A DNA stretch of 64,000 nucleotides from JAKQIM01 sp964633225 (GTDB lineage Bacteria > Chloroflexota > Anaerolineae > Anaerolineales > UBA4823). Under the pieces are notes generated by a model. That model was not told the DNA's origin and made no database searches. It worked only from the letters and a program-made list of their open reading frames with translations. Positions 41,493 to 50,114 of the stretch are shown here, in pieces. The stretch covers positions 1 through 64,000 of the forward strand of contig CAZWFQ010000005.1 in the NCBI GenBank assembly GCA_964633225.1, in the 5' to 3' direction. Every line of letters begins with the position of its first letter. Position 1 is the first letter of the stretch. A program made the position numbers and the translations under genes.

Positions 41493-42572
41493 TTATTTCT
41501 CAGGAATGAAATTCCAGGCCTGGGCACCACTCTGCTGCAAGGCGATCAGCAAGGCGTCATTATCCAGGGGCGCAGCCAGGATCAGGTCACCTGCGAGCAC
41601 AGGGCTTGCATACATCAAGCCGCTAATGGGCTGGGTCAGGGTGATGCCGCCATCGTCATTGACAGCGTATATATTGGTGGCGGCGGAGAAATAGATCTTC
41701 TCTCCTACTACCAGAGGCGTGGTGACAATGGGGCTATCAGGTTGAGGCTGGATGCGCCACAATCCTGCGTGGGTGTTGGCATCTACAGCATAGAAATTGC
41801 CTTGTTGGTCACCAAAATACAAAACATCGCCTGAGATTGCGGGGGCAGACCAGATCCAGGCTTCGGTGGCAATGCGCCACTGGGTCTGTCCATTGGATGC
41901 GTCCAGAGCCAGGAGCTCGTTATTGAATGTGCCGATGTAGAGCATATCATTGCTCTCACTATAAGCCGGTGCGCCGACCAATGCCCCGTTGAGGTCTTCG
42001 CTTTGCCAGATTTGCTGGCCAGTTTTCATGTTGATCGCGTATACATGATGGTCTAGAGAAGAGACGAACATACGGTCAGAGCCGTCTGTGGTTGGTTGTG
42101 ACCAGATGGCATTCTGGGTCTCAAAACTCCACAAAGAACGTCCGCTGAAATCCAAGGCATATACGAAGCCATCGGTCGAAGCGAGGAAAATGCCGGTCTC
42201 GGTGACCAGAGGGCTGGCAACCAGGCGGTTCTTTGATCCCTCGAAGACCCAGTTCTGGGCACCAGTGGTGGGATTGATGCTGTACAGGAAGTGGTTATAG
42301 CTGGCAGCCAGCAGTTGACCATCTGGAGTCAGGACAGGGTCTGAAAAGAAGGTCATTTTGGCATCGGCCTTGGCGGGGAAGCGCCATGTTTCGACCCCGG
42401 TGTTCAGGTCAACCGCGTAAATGAAGGTGTTGTATGCCAAATAGGCCGTATTTTCATCTGCCGTTACACCGGGCCAGTTGGTGGGGGTGTAGTAGCGAGA
42501 ATTACCGCAGGCGCTTAGCAAAACAGCGGCTAGTAGAACAAGGGGGAGCAGGGTGAAGAATTTCAGTTTCAT
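41493..42572 (-). CDS. PQQ-type beta-propeller lipoprotein (BamB-like)
   Basis: This 359-residue protein has a lipobox (LLSAC, Cys about 22). About seven propeller blades follow, each with a W-type repeat such as LYSINPTTGAQNWVFEG, VYALDFSGRSLWSFET, VYAINMKTGQQIWQSED and LLALDASNGQTQWRIAT. Such propellers act as protein-interaction platforms outside the membrane. PQQ-binding enzyme residues are not evident. Its insertion between yidD and yidC is unusual and hints at a link with membrane protein biogenesis, but that is positional inference. Confidence 0.85.
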   Translation of the reverse strand: MKLKFFTLLPLVLLAAVLLSACGNSRYYTPTNWPGVTADENTAYLAYNTFIYAVDLNTGVETWRFPAKADAKMTFFSDPVLTPDGQLLAASYNHFLYSINPTTGAQNWVFEGSKNRLVASPLVTETGIFLASTDGFVYALDFSGRSLWSFETQNAIWSQPTTDGSDRMFVSSLDHHVYAINMKTGQQIWQSEDLNGALVGAPAYSESNDMLYIGTFNNELLALDASNGQTQWRIATEAWIWSAPAISGDVLYFGDQQGNFYAVDANTHAGLWRIQPQPDSPIVTTPLVVGEKIYFSAATNIYAVNDDGGITLTQPISGLMYASPVLAGDLILAAPLDNDALLIALQQSGAQAWNFIPEK

Positions 42573-42620
42573 CAGCAGTTCAGTCGCTTTCGGTTTAAAC
42601 GATCCATTGGCCAGCAGCGC

Positions 42621-42914
42621 TTAGGGCACTGGGTCAAGGCCTCCGGGGTTGAACGGGTTGCAGCGTAAAACACGCCAGGTGGCCATGAAACCGCCCTTGA
42701 GCAGCCCGTATTTATAGATTGCCTGGTAGCCATAATGCGAGCAGGTCGGATAGAAACGGCAGGTACCTTCAGGGATGCCTCGCGCAATGGTCTTCTGGTA
42801 CAGGCGGATCAAGGCCAGGGCAGGCCAACGTGCCAGGGTCCAAAAATTAACCGGCAGGGCACGCAGGCTTGGATCTGGTTGGATATCCGTTTCAGGCTGG
42901 AATTCAGTTTCCAT
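42621..42914 (-). CDS. yidD: Membrane protein insertion efficiency factor YidD
   Basis: This 97-residue protein has the YidD/UPF0161 signature: LIRLYQKTIA, then CRFYPTCSHYGYQAIYKYGLLKGG and WRVLRCNPFNPGG. Three conserved Cys are present. A hydrophilic N-terminal extension of about 28 residues precedes the domain. It lies 6 nt downstream of rnpA, the usual gene order. Confidence 0.93.
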   Translation of the reverse strand: METEFQPETDIQPDPSLRALPVNFWTLARWPALALIRLYQKTIARGIPEGTCRFYPTCSHYGYQAIYKYGLLKGGFMATWRVLRCNPFNPGGLDPVP

Positions 42915-42920
42915 ATGCGC

Positions 42921-43253
42921 TTATAACAAACCGGCCCGATGAAGAAGCTGCTGTAAGGCAGCCTGGATCTCGGGCAATTGGGCTTGTGCCAACGGACGGC
43001 GGGAAAGCAAGAGCAGATCCCATCCGGGCCGAACCACGGGCAGTAGAGGACGCATTGCCTCGCGCAGTATGCGCTTGGCCCGGTTGCGCTGTACGGCTCC
43101 CCCTATGGAACGTCCAGCCGCAACTCCACAATGGCTGCCGGCGCCCTGGCTGGGCAGTGTGATCAACACGACAAGCGGGTGGGCGTAAGACTTGCCAAAT
43201 TGCCGCACCCGCTTGAAGTCGGTCGACCTTGTTAGGCGGAAACTGCGTTTCAC
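42921..43253 (-). CDS. rnpA: Ribonuclease P protein component
   Basis: This 110-residue basic protein assists the RNase P RNA in maturing tRNA 5' ends. It has FRLTRSTDFKRV, and the family signature GAVQRNRAKRILREAMR (RNR motif). It starts with GTG 43253 behind a GTGGG-type site. It follows rpmH by 82 nt in the same transcript. The RNA component gene is not in this window. Confidence 0.93.
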   Translation of the reverse strand: MKRSFRLTRSTDFKRVRQFGKSYAHPLVVLITLPSQGAGSHCGVAAGRSIGGAVQRNRAKRILREAMRPLLPVVRPGWDLLLLSRRPLAQAQLPEIQAALQQLLHRAGLL

Positions 43254-43335
43254 CCACGGAAACTCTCTGCCTGCTGGCTAGCGAAGCAGGTCATTGTGCT
43301 TGGGGAGATGCTTGCCCGCCAGCGCCACCCGCCTA

Positions 43336-43512
43336 TTAGCTGTTCCAGTTGGTGTGCTTGACGTGGTTGTTTTTGACAACGGTCAGGCGATAGCGACCCT
43401 TCAGACGGCGGCTTTTGAGCACTTTGCGACCGTCAGCGGTCGCCATGCGGGAGCGGAAACCATGCACGCGCAGGCGGCGGCGGATTTTGGGTTGATAAGT
43501 TCGCTTTGGCAT
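43336..43512 (-). CDS. rpmH: 50S ribosomal protein L34
   Basis: This 58-residue highly basic protein reads MPKRTYQPKIRRRLRVHGF, then RMATADGRKVLKSRRLKGR. This is the nearly invariant L34 pattern, with a short C-terminal extension (LTVVKNNHVKHTNWNS) beyond the usual 44-46 residues. It heads the rpmH-rnpA-yidD-lipoprotein-yidC-jag run. dnaA, often divergent from rpmH, is not present here; trkA genes lie upstream instead. Confidence 0.95.
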   Translation of the reverse strand: MPKRTYQPKIRRRLRVHGFRSRMATADGRKVLKSRRLKGRYRLTVVKNNHVKHTNWNS

Positions 43513-43563
43513 TCTACTATCCTATATAGATATTATTTGCTGTTTTATGGCAAACGAATCTCG

Positions 43564-43592
43564 ATTATACCCGAAGGATGGGGATTGGTCAA
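43564..43592 (-). promoter_or_regulatory. Promoter TTGACC-17-TATAAT for the rpmH operon
   Basis: On the minus strand, TTGACC (43592-43587, inside the end of the trkA-like gene) is 17 nt from a perfect TATAAT (43569-43564). Transcription would start near 43557, giving a 45-nt leader. Confidence 0.75.
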
Positions 43593-44272
43593 ACGCCATT
43601 TTGCTTTTCGGGCGAAGAGAAAATGGTTGCCATTTGTTCTGCACCGCTGCGATCCGTAATGGCAAGAACCTCATCGCCGGGCTCAAAGATGGTAGCCCCG
43701 CGCGGCAGGATTAAATTGCCGTGGCGAATAATGCCGGCGATGACGCATTCAGCGGGCAGGGCCAAATCTTTGATGGCTTTCCCGATAGCTTTGGCGTTGG
43801 CGGGGATTTTCTCTTCGATCAGCGAGTAGGCGCCGCGGCGCAGCTTGAGCAGGGTCATCATATCGCCAAGCGACATTTCCTCTTCGATCAGGCTGGACAT
43901 AATATCGGCCTGGTTGAGTGATACATCAACGTTGAATTTACTGTCGAACAGCCAGGCATTGCGCGGGTTATTGATGCGAGCGATGGTGCGGGGGACCTGG
44001 TAGCGAGAGCGAGCCAGGAAACAGGTAATCAGGTTGTCCGAATCGGTGGTGGTGGTGGCTGCTACAACATGAGCCTCCCGGATATCAGCCTGTTCAAGAA
44101 TGGCAGGATCAGTGGCGTGGCCTTGGAAGATCACTTCGGTGGGCAATTCGCGGTGTAAACGGGCCAATACATCTTCGCGATGTTCGATGAGGCGAACTGT
44201 GTGCCCCTGGTTCAAAATCAGCGTGGCGAGTTGGGTTCCGGTGCGCCCGCCGCCGGCAATAAGAACAAACAT
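43589..44272 (-). CDS. TrkA/KtrA-type RCK protein (second of two)
   Basis: This 227-residue cytoplasmic regulator of K+ transport has a Rossmann RCK_N domain (LIAGGGRTGTQLATLIL, GHATDPAILEQA) and an RCK_C domain (about 140-220: SLIEEKIPANAKAIGKAIKDLALP). It binds nucleotides and possibly c-di-AMP through RCK_C. It is 1 nt downstream of a second trkA-like gene, and both follow a KimA-type permease gene. Confidence 0.88.
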   Translation of the reverse strand: MFVLIAGGGRTGTQLATLILNQGHTVRLIEHREDVLARLHRELPTEVIFQGHATDPAILEQADIREAHVVAATTTTDSDNLITCFLARSRYQVPRTIARINNPRNAWLFDSKFNVDVSLNQADIMSSLIEEEMSLGDMMTLLKLRRGAYSLIEEKIPANAKAIGKAIKDLALPAECVIAGIIRHGNLILPRGATIFEPGDEVLAITDRSGAEQMATIFSSPEKQNGV

Positions 44273-44273
44273 A

Positions 44274-44933
44274 TCAGGCCTCCTTCTCGCTGTCTAGCAG
44301 GCTGCGTAAAGTTTTGATGCCGTCAAAGGTGGCGCTCACCAAAACGATGTCATTTTCGAGCATGGACGTCTCACAAGATGGTAAGATGGCCCGTCCGGCG
44401 CGTGTCAGTCCAACTGGGCTGCATTCGCTGCCTGTGATAATCTCACCCAGGGTGTGCCCAGACCAGCCCTTGGGTATGGTGAATTCATAGACTTCTACCT
44501 CGCCATTACCAGCCGAGAATACGGTGCGCATCTGGGTGTTGTAGAGCAATTCTTCTACCCGTTGCGCTCCCCAACTGGATGAGCTGACCACTTGTAAGTG
44601 GAAAGCTTCAAACATTGCACGCCAGGTTGGGTCGTAATTGCGGGCGATGATGTTTTGGATCTTGAAGGCACTGCGTATAGCATGGGCGACCACCACGTTG
44701 GTAGAATCAGAGTTGGTTACCACGGCTACGCCGTCAGCTTGTTCGATGTTGGCGCGGCGTAGTACGCTTTGGTCCAACGCCTCTCCTTCCAGCGTGCGGC
44801 CCAGAAAATCGGGGGGCAGGTTGTTGAAAGCTTTGCTAGACTGGTCAATGATGGTCACCTGGTGGCCTCTTTGGAATAAACGGTAGGCCAACTCTGCGCC
44901 AACCCGGCCACAGCCAATTACAGTAAAGTTCAT
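44274..44933 (-). CDS. TrkA/KtrA-type RCK protein (first of two)
   Basis: This 219-residue protein has the nucleotide-binding VIGCGRVGAELAYRLFQRG and VTIIDQSSKAF, and GEALDQSVLRRANIEQAD. The C-terminal RCK_C domain follows at about 130-215 (YEFTIPKGWSGHTLGEI). It is paired with the next trkA-like gene and likely forms a hetero- or octameric ring gating a K+ transporter. No TrkH/KtrB channel subunit lies in the window; the adjacent KimA-like permease is the only visible transporter. Confidence 0.88.
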   Translation of the reverse strand: MNFTVIGCGRVGAELAYRLFQRGHQVTIIDQSSKAFNNLPPDFLGRTLEGEALDQSVLRRANIEQADGVAVVTNSDSTNVVVAHAIRSAFKIQNIIARNYDPTWRAMFEAFHLQVVSSSSWGAQRVEELLYNTQMRTVFSAGNGEVEVYEFTIPKGWSGHTLGEIITGSECSPVGLTRAGRAILPSCETSMLENDIVLVSATFDGIKTLRSLLDSEKEA

Positions 44934-44946
44934 AAGATGTTGCTCC

Positions 44947-46899
44947 TTAGTCTACCTGGTAAGGTACATCGGTGATGACGATGCCAGGTTTGAAGATCAG
45001 CGCCAGCCGCAGCCAGAATGCTGTGTTGGTGTGCAGCAGACTGCTGTACCAGCGCCGTGAAACGAACTGTGGTACGACAATGGTGATGATCTCGTTTGGT
45101 TGGCGTTTCTCGGCTACATCTTCAATGTATTCCAGAAGCGGCTCTGCCAACAGGCGGTAAGGAGAATCGAGAATCACGAGGCGTAAACCATCTCCCCAAG
45201 TTTCCCATTTTTGTAGCACCTTTTCGGCTTCGGCCGGATCCATGGAGACGTGCACGGCAGTGATGTCGTCTGAGAGCGTGTAAGCGTAACGCAAGGCAGC
45301 CAGGGTGCCGCGGTGCACGCTGCTGACCAGCAGAATGACTCGGTGACGAGCAATACGGGCCGGTGCGCCGTAATTTTCCAGTGAAAGGCGGCGGGCCAGG
45401 TTTTTGTAATGGGTATGGATAAAGGTAAAGACTGCCACCAGCACCGGGATCAAGATCAGTACCACCCAGGCGCCCGCGACGAATTTAGTGATGGCAAAGA
45501 CAAACACCACCACCAGGGTGCACAATGCGCCAAAGCCATTGATCACCATCTTGAACTTCCACCGGCGGTCATATTGCAGGGTTGAGCCGCGCTGGATCAC
45601 CTTTTCGCCGGGTTTGAGATGCCCGACTTTCCACCAACGGTGCGCCATACCTGATTGCGAGAGGGTAAATGACAGGAACACCCCAACAGCATACAGCGGG
45701 ATCAGCCTGGTGACGCTGGCCTGGAAGATGATGATCAAAAAGCAGGCCACTGTGGCCAGGGCCACGATACCGGTTGAGTAGACCAGGCGGCTGCCACGAA
45801 AAGCAAACTGGCGTGGCAGGTAGTTATCCATCGCCAGAAAGGCGCTTAAGCGGGGAAAATCTGCATACGAGGTATTGGTTGCCATGATCAGGATGACCGT
45901 GGTGCCGGCAATCAGGGCCAAATAGAAAGGCCCTTGCCCGTTATAGATTGTGCGGGCTAACTGCGAAATGACTGTTTCCTCTTCAGATGGTACTGCTCCA
46001 ATTTGCGAAGCCAGGAAGGAGATCCCCAAGAAGAAGACGGCCAGGATACTCGCCATCCAGACCAGGGTAATGCCTGCATTGCGGCTGCGCGGTTCTTTGA
46101 AGGCCTGGATGCCATCGGAGATGGCCTCGATGCCCGTCAGGGCGGCAGTGCCGCTAGAGAAGGCGTGCAAGATCAGGAAGGGGGTGACTGCTACGGCGCT
46201 TTCAATGGCGTGCATGGTGGGAGGATCAATTACCTGCCCTAAAGAGCCTGTCAGGTAACGTACAATGCCAACGACTACGGTGATGGCCATGATGCCAATG
46301 AAATAATAGGTGGGGATTGCAAAGGTAACGCCCGATTCTTTAACCCCCCGCAGGTTGATGAGCATGATGAAGATCACCAATCCAATCGAGATGATGACGC
46401 GGTAGTCGAACAGGGCCGGGAAAGCCGAAACAATTTGCGCTACGCCGGAGGAAATTGAAACGGCAACGGTGAGGATATAATCGGTCAACAGGGCTGCGCC
46501 GGCAATTTGAGCTGGCAGGTCGCCCAGGTTATCGCGGACAACAATGTAGGCCCCACCGCCGTTTGGGTAGGCGTGAACCGTTTGTTCATATGAGATGGCT
46601 ACAATGGCTAATAAGATGGCAATGGCAATGGCAATGGGGAAGACATAGCCAAAAGCAATTGTGCCGGCTGCGGCCAGGATAACCATGATTTCTTGGGTAG
46701 CATAGGCCGTGGAGGACAGCGCGTCTGATGCAAAGACGGCCAGGCCAACTGCTTTTCCAATGGTTTGATGCGGGGCATCGGCAGTAGGGAGGGGGCGCCC
46801 TAAAAACCAGGTGCGTATCGAACGGGGTGGTTTGTATCCGGTGGTACGGTGAAGCACAGCGGGATCATGATCGTGCTCGTTTTGATCATAATTATTCAT
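44947..46899 (-). CDS. APC-superfamily permease, KimA-type potassium transporter
   Basis: This 650-residue protein has 12 membrane helices (about 40-500) and a cytoplasmic C-terminal UspA-like domain (HRVILLVSSVHRGTLAALRYAYTL, IVVPQFVSRRWYSSLLH). The motifs FASDALSSTAYATQEIM and YPNGGGAYIV, and the overall length, match the KimA/YdaO K+ importers. RCK genes immediately downstream support K+ transport over amino acids. The start is ATG 46899 with AGAAAGTG upstream. No c-di-AMP riboswitch is recognisable in the 116-nt upstream gap, which is occupied by a terminator. Confidence 0.8.
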   Translation of the reverse strand: MNNYDQNEHDHDPAVLHRTTGYKPPRSIRTWFLGRPLPTADAPHQTIGKAVGLAVFASDALSSTAYATQEIMVILAAAGTIAFGYVFPIAIAIAILLAIVAISYEQTVHAYPNGGGAYIVVRDNLGDLPAQIAGAALLTDYILTVAVSISSGVAQIVSAFPALFDYRVIISIGLVIFIMLINLRGVKESGVTFAIPTYYFIGIMAITVVVGIVRYLTGSLGQVIDPPTMHAIESAVAVTPFLILHAFSSGTAALTGIEAISDGIQAFKEPRSRNAGITLVWMASILAVFFLGISFLASQIGAVPSEEETVISQLARTIYNGQGPFYLALIAGTTVILIMATNTSYADFPRLSAFLAMDNYLPRQFAFRGSRLVYSTGIVALATVACFLIIIFQASVTRLIPLYAVGVFLSFTLSQSGMAHRWWKVGHLKPGEKVIQRGSTLQYDRRWKFKMVINGFGALCTLVVVFVFAITKFVAGAWVVLILIPVLVAVFTFIHTHYKNLARRLSLENYGAPARIARHRVILLVSSVHRGTLAALRYAYTLSDDITAVHVSMDPAEAEKVLQKWETWGDGLRLVILDSPYRLLAEPLLEYIEDVAEKRQPNEIITIVVPQFVSRRWYSSLLHTNTAFWLRLALIFKPGIVITDVPYQVD

Positions 46900-46939
46900 A
46901 AGACACTTTCTATCTACCAGCAATATCCATCAAGATAAG

Positions 46940-46972
46940 AAAGCCTACCTGGCATGCGGCCCGGCAGGCTTT
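46940..46972 (-). terminator. Terminator after the flippase-like gene
   Basis: A stem AAAGCCTGCC/GGTAGGCTTT (46972-46963 with 46949-46940, one mismatch) is followed on the minus strand by CTTATCTT. It lies 44 nt past the stop of the upstream gene. Confidence 0.55.
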
Positions 46973-47015
46973 AGCGGTCAGATTCTAAATTGAGATGGGT
47001 TGGGAGTCAATAGTT

Positions 47016-48038
47016 CTAGGTGGATTTTTCACCGGTTTGCCGTCCGAGCAGGCGGAAGGCGATCATCCCCACCAGCAGCGGCAGCCAGAAGGTAATACCG
47101 CGATAGGCCAGTGTAATCAGAGCGGCTGCTTCAAGCGGTACATACATTGACTTTAATGCCAGCGTCAGGGCGCCTTCTACAATCCCAATTCCGGCTGGCG
47201 TTGGCGAGACGATCACAAAGAGGTAAGCAATACTGTAGCCGGCAATGACTGTGCCCACCGAGACGGGCACCCGAAAAGCCAGGAAGCACAACAGCAAGAT
47301 CAGGACCAGGAAGCCCTTGCTGGTCATGGCCATGCTGATGGGTGCGATCATGGCATGCGGTTTGTTGTGCAGTTCTAACAGCCCCTCAGCAGCGTCGTTG
47401 GCAAATTCTTTGGCGCGCTGCTCTGATAAGGGTTCGCGGCGAGCAAAGAACCGCGTTACGCGGTTAACCAGGCGCACTCCCCATGCCAGGACGCGTCCCA
47501 GGGCTTGGCCTGAGCGCGTGCCCAGGTAAAGCAATAGGGCCAGTACCGTTGCTACCGTGACCAGGACTGCTGAGGCTACGATTTCGCCTGTGTTCAGATT
47601 GTTGCGCCGGACAAGTACGATCAGGCCAAGCGCCAGCACAGACAGGAAGCCAATGTAATCGAAGAGCACAAACAATGCCCCGGCTACCATGGCACGGGCG
47701 GGCGAGTAGTTGCGGCGGCGGGCTTCAGCTACAAAAATGGTGATCCCCCCCACGCCACCCGAAGGTGCAATCACGTTCACAAAGTTAGCCGAAGCAACCA
47801 GTAAGAGCATGGAGGCGATGCTTTCCTGGATTCCCAGGCCGCGATAAATGCTGCGAAAACAAGCAGCAACGCTGACCAGCCAGGCAAGCCATAAGACCAG
47901 CGCGGCAACCAGAAAGCGCCAATCGCCCTGACGCATAGTTTGGGCAATCGTTTCAAGCTCGGCTGCTCGTCCAATGACAAACAGGATGCCCAGCATCAAA
48001 ATGATAGCTAGGATGAATTTTCGTACGCTTGCGATCAT
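47016..48038 (-). CDS. Lysylphosphatidylglycerol synthase TM-region / UPF0104-type flippase-like protein
   Basis: This 340-residue membrane protein has about eight helices and the family pattern NFVNVIAPSGGVGGITIFV (helix 3) and IVSPTPAGIGIVEGALTL near the C-terminus. It matches the flippase domain of MprF and archaeal AglD-like proteins. It lacks the MprF synthetase domain, so lipid flipping or transport is inferred rather than aminoacylation. It starts 12 nt after the metallopeptidase stop. Confidence 0.8.
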   Translation of the reverse strand: MIASVRKFILAIILMLGILFVIGRAAELETIAQTMRQGDWRFLVAALVLWLAWLVSVAACFRSIYRGLGIQESIASMLLLVASANFVNVIAPSGGVGGITIFVAEARRRNYSPARAMVAGALFVLFDYIGFLSVLALGLIVLVRRNNLNTGEIVASAVLVTVATVLALLLYLGTRSGQALGRVLAWGVRLVNRVTRFFARREPLSEQRAKEFANDAAEGLLELHNKPHAMIAPISMAMTSKGFLVLILLLCFLAFRVPVSVGTVIAGYSIAYLFVIVSPTPAGIGIVEGALTLALKSMYVPLEAAALITLAYRGITFWLPLLVGMIAFRLLGRQTGEKST

Positions 48039-48050
48039 ACCGGGGAGTTG

Positions 48051-48752
48051 TTAATCCTCCCCCCGGCCTACGCCACCTGCCAGGCCGGTAAAATACAAGA
48101 GCTGCATTACAGCGCTGAAAAGACTGGCAACATAGGTCAGGGCGGCAGCGGTCAGCACATTGTTGACACCGCGTGCCTCGTCTTCTCCAGCTACAATGCC
48201 GGCATCGGCGAGCAAGCGGCGGGCGCGGGCAGATGCATCTAACTCGACTGGCAGAGTAGCCAGTGCAAAGAGCGCCCCACCTGAAAATACCAGCACCCCC
48301 AGCCATGCCAGATTGGCCATCTGGAGCATCAAGCCCAAGACGATCAAGATCCAGCCCAGGTAAGAACCGATGTTTACCGCTGGCACCAGGGCTGCTCTCA
48401 AGCGCAGCAGAAAGTAACCCTCATGGTCTTGCATGGCGTGGCCTAACTCATGGGCGGCAATGGCAAGGGCAGCCACCGATGGGCTGTTGTAGACGCCCTC
48501 TGACAACCGCAGCACCTTGGCTGTGGGGTCGTAATGGTCAGATAAGTTGCCGCGTATACCCTCAATGCGGATATGGTGAAGACCCGCAGCTAACATCAGG
48601 CGTTGGGCAGCCTGGGCACCTGTCAGGCGGCTGCGGGCCGGCACCTGGCTCCAGCGGCGGTAGGCCATCGAAACATATGCTTGCGCCAACATCATCAGCA
48701 AGAATGCCGGCAGCATATACATCAAGTAACGCGAATCGTAAAACATTGCCAA
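48051..48752 (-). CDS. Zinc metallopeptidase, YugP/Zn_peptidase_2 family
   Basis: This 233-residue membrane-embedded protease of unknown substrate has an N-terminal helix and an AAHELGHAMQDHEGY zinc motif (HExxH at about 113-117). Further helices and VLTAAALTYVASLF follow. LSEGVYNSPSVAALAIAAHE is typical of the YugP family. It is in a run with ctpA upstream (17 nt) and the flippase-like gene downstream. Confidence 0.9.
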   Translation of the reverse strand: MAMFYDSRYLMYMLPAFLLMMLAQAYVSMAYRRWSQVPARSRLTGAQAAQRLMLAAGLHHIRIEGIRGNLSDHYDPTAKVLRLSEGVYNSPSVAALAIAAHELGHAMQDHEGYFLLRLRAALVPAVNIGSYLGWILIVLGLMLQMANLAWLGVLVFSGGALFALATLPVELDASARARRLLADAGIVAGEDEARGVNNVLTAAALTYVASLFSAVMQLLYFTGLAGGVGRGED

Positions 48753-48769
48753 TCGTCCTGTAAGAATCC

Positions 48770-50005
48770 TTACTTCAGCAGCAACTCGATTGCTTTCTGC
48801 AGTTGAGAGTCAACCTCATTCTCAATATCTTCTTCCGTTTGCTCAACTACATAATCGGGCGTGAGCCCAATCTCGTGGATCCAGCGTTCATCGGGCGTCA
48901 GCCAGCGCGCGATCGTCACACGGACCGCACCCTGCTCATCTGAAAGCGGAATCCAGGTTTGCACCGAGCCTTTGCCAAAGGTGGTCACACCCACCAGGAT
49001 TGCCCGGCCGCGGTCTTGTAGGGCCCCGGCTACCAGCTCTGAGGCTGATGCCGACCATTCATTGACCAAGACGACCATGGGGATATCGTAGGCAATGCCA
49101 TTCCCGCTGGCCGTGTAGGTATCGCGAGCGCCATCACCATACTCTTCATAGGCAATCACGCCGTCTTGGATGAATTCGGAGCCAATGTCGATGGCAGCGT
49201 TGAGGTATCCACCACCGTTATTGCGCAGGTCGAGGATCAGGCCGGTGGGTTCTTGTGCCATTACTGCTCCGAGCGCAGCGTGCAGATCGTCGGGACTGGT
49301 TTCACTGAACTGGTTCAGCTTGATGTAAGCAATATTCCCTTCCAGGATTTCATATTCAACGCTTTGAACGACGATATGAGCACGTGTAACGGTTACGTCA
49401 AATGGCTCTTCCACCCCTTCGCGGCGGATGGTCAAGAGAACGCTTGTGCCGGGCTGACCCAATACCCGCAGGCGGGCGTTTTCGGGTAAGGTGCCGGTCA
49501 TATCTTCCCCATCGATGGCGATTACCTGGTCGCCGGCTTGCAGCCCGGCGGCCTCAGCCGGTGAGCCGCTCATCGGTTCGACGATGGTAAGATAGTCGCC
49601 TTCAGTGTTCACCCATGCGCCGATGCCATCATAGCCCACCAGGTCGGCATTGGCATCTTTGAATTCTTGGGGATCCATGTAACTGGTGTGCTGATCGCCC
49701 AGCGCTTCTAGCATGCCGCGGATGGCGCCCTGCATAAGCAGCGTATCATCGACGGGCTGCTCATAGTAATAATCGTGAACGAACTGCCAGGCTTCCCAGA
49801 AGGGTGCAAACAGAGTTTGGTTATCTTGGGAAGGACCGGTTGCGCCGCCACCTAAAAACGGGGCCGGATCGGTGTTGATGGCGGGGCTTTCTTGCCGGTT
49901 AGGCGCCAGCACCATGCCGCCGATGAGACCAACTGAACAGGACCCGACGAGTAATACAATGGCAGCGATGATCCCAATGATGATGTAAAGCGGTTTTGAA
50001 TTCAT
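48770..50005 (-). CDS. ctpA: S41-family C-terminal processing peptidase
   Basis: This 411-residue membrane-anchored protease has a signal/anchor helix at about 7-33, and a PDZ domain at about 125-200 (GIGAWVNTEGDYLTIVEPMSGSPAEAAGLQAGD). The S41 catalytic domain contains GLILDLRNNGGGYL, the Ser in NEWSASASELVAGAL and the Lys in GVTTFGKGSVQ. It trims or degrades envelope proteins from the C-terminus. GAGGAGAAG precedes ATG 50005. TATACT at 50070-50065 (minus strand) is a plausible -10. Confidence 0.93.
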   Translation of the reverse strand: MNSKPLYIIIGIIAAIVLLVGSCSVGLIGGMVLAPNRQESPAINTDPAPFLGGGATGPSQDNQTLFAPFWEAWQFVHDYYYEQPVDDTLLMQGAIRGMLEALGDQHTSYMDPQEFKDANADLVGYDGIGAWVNTEGDYLTIVEPMSGSPAEAAGLQAGDQVIAIDGEDMTGTLPENARLRVLGQPGTSVLLTIRREGVEEPFDVTVTRAHIVVQSVEYEILEGNIAYIKLNQFSETSPDDLHAALGAVMAQEPTGLILDLRNNGGGYLNAAIDIGSEFIQDGVIAYEEYGDGARDTYTASGNGIAYDIPMVVLVNEWSASASELVAGALQDRGRAILVGVTTFGKGSVQTWIPLSDEQGAVRVTIARWLTPDERWIHEIGLTPDYVVEQTEEDIENEVDSQLQKAIELLLK

Positions 50006-50114
50006 GCGTTCTTCTCCTCATACCTCTAAACCGGGAGCATGGATTGTGTCATGCTTACAGGTTGAGTATAGCGTATAGATTACCACACTTGTGTTAGAAA
50101 ATGATAAACGTCCC

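Noticed and set aside
43254..43588. Replication origin around rpmH
   Set aside because: No dnaA and no cluster of TTATCCACA-type boxes; the AT-rich stretch is explained by the rpmH promoter.
46900..47015. c-di-AMP (ydaO-type) riboswitch before the KimA-like gene
   Set aside because: The gap is only 116 nt, a terminator hairpin fills much of it, and no ydaO consensus elements were recognised.
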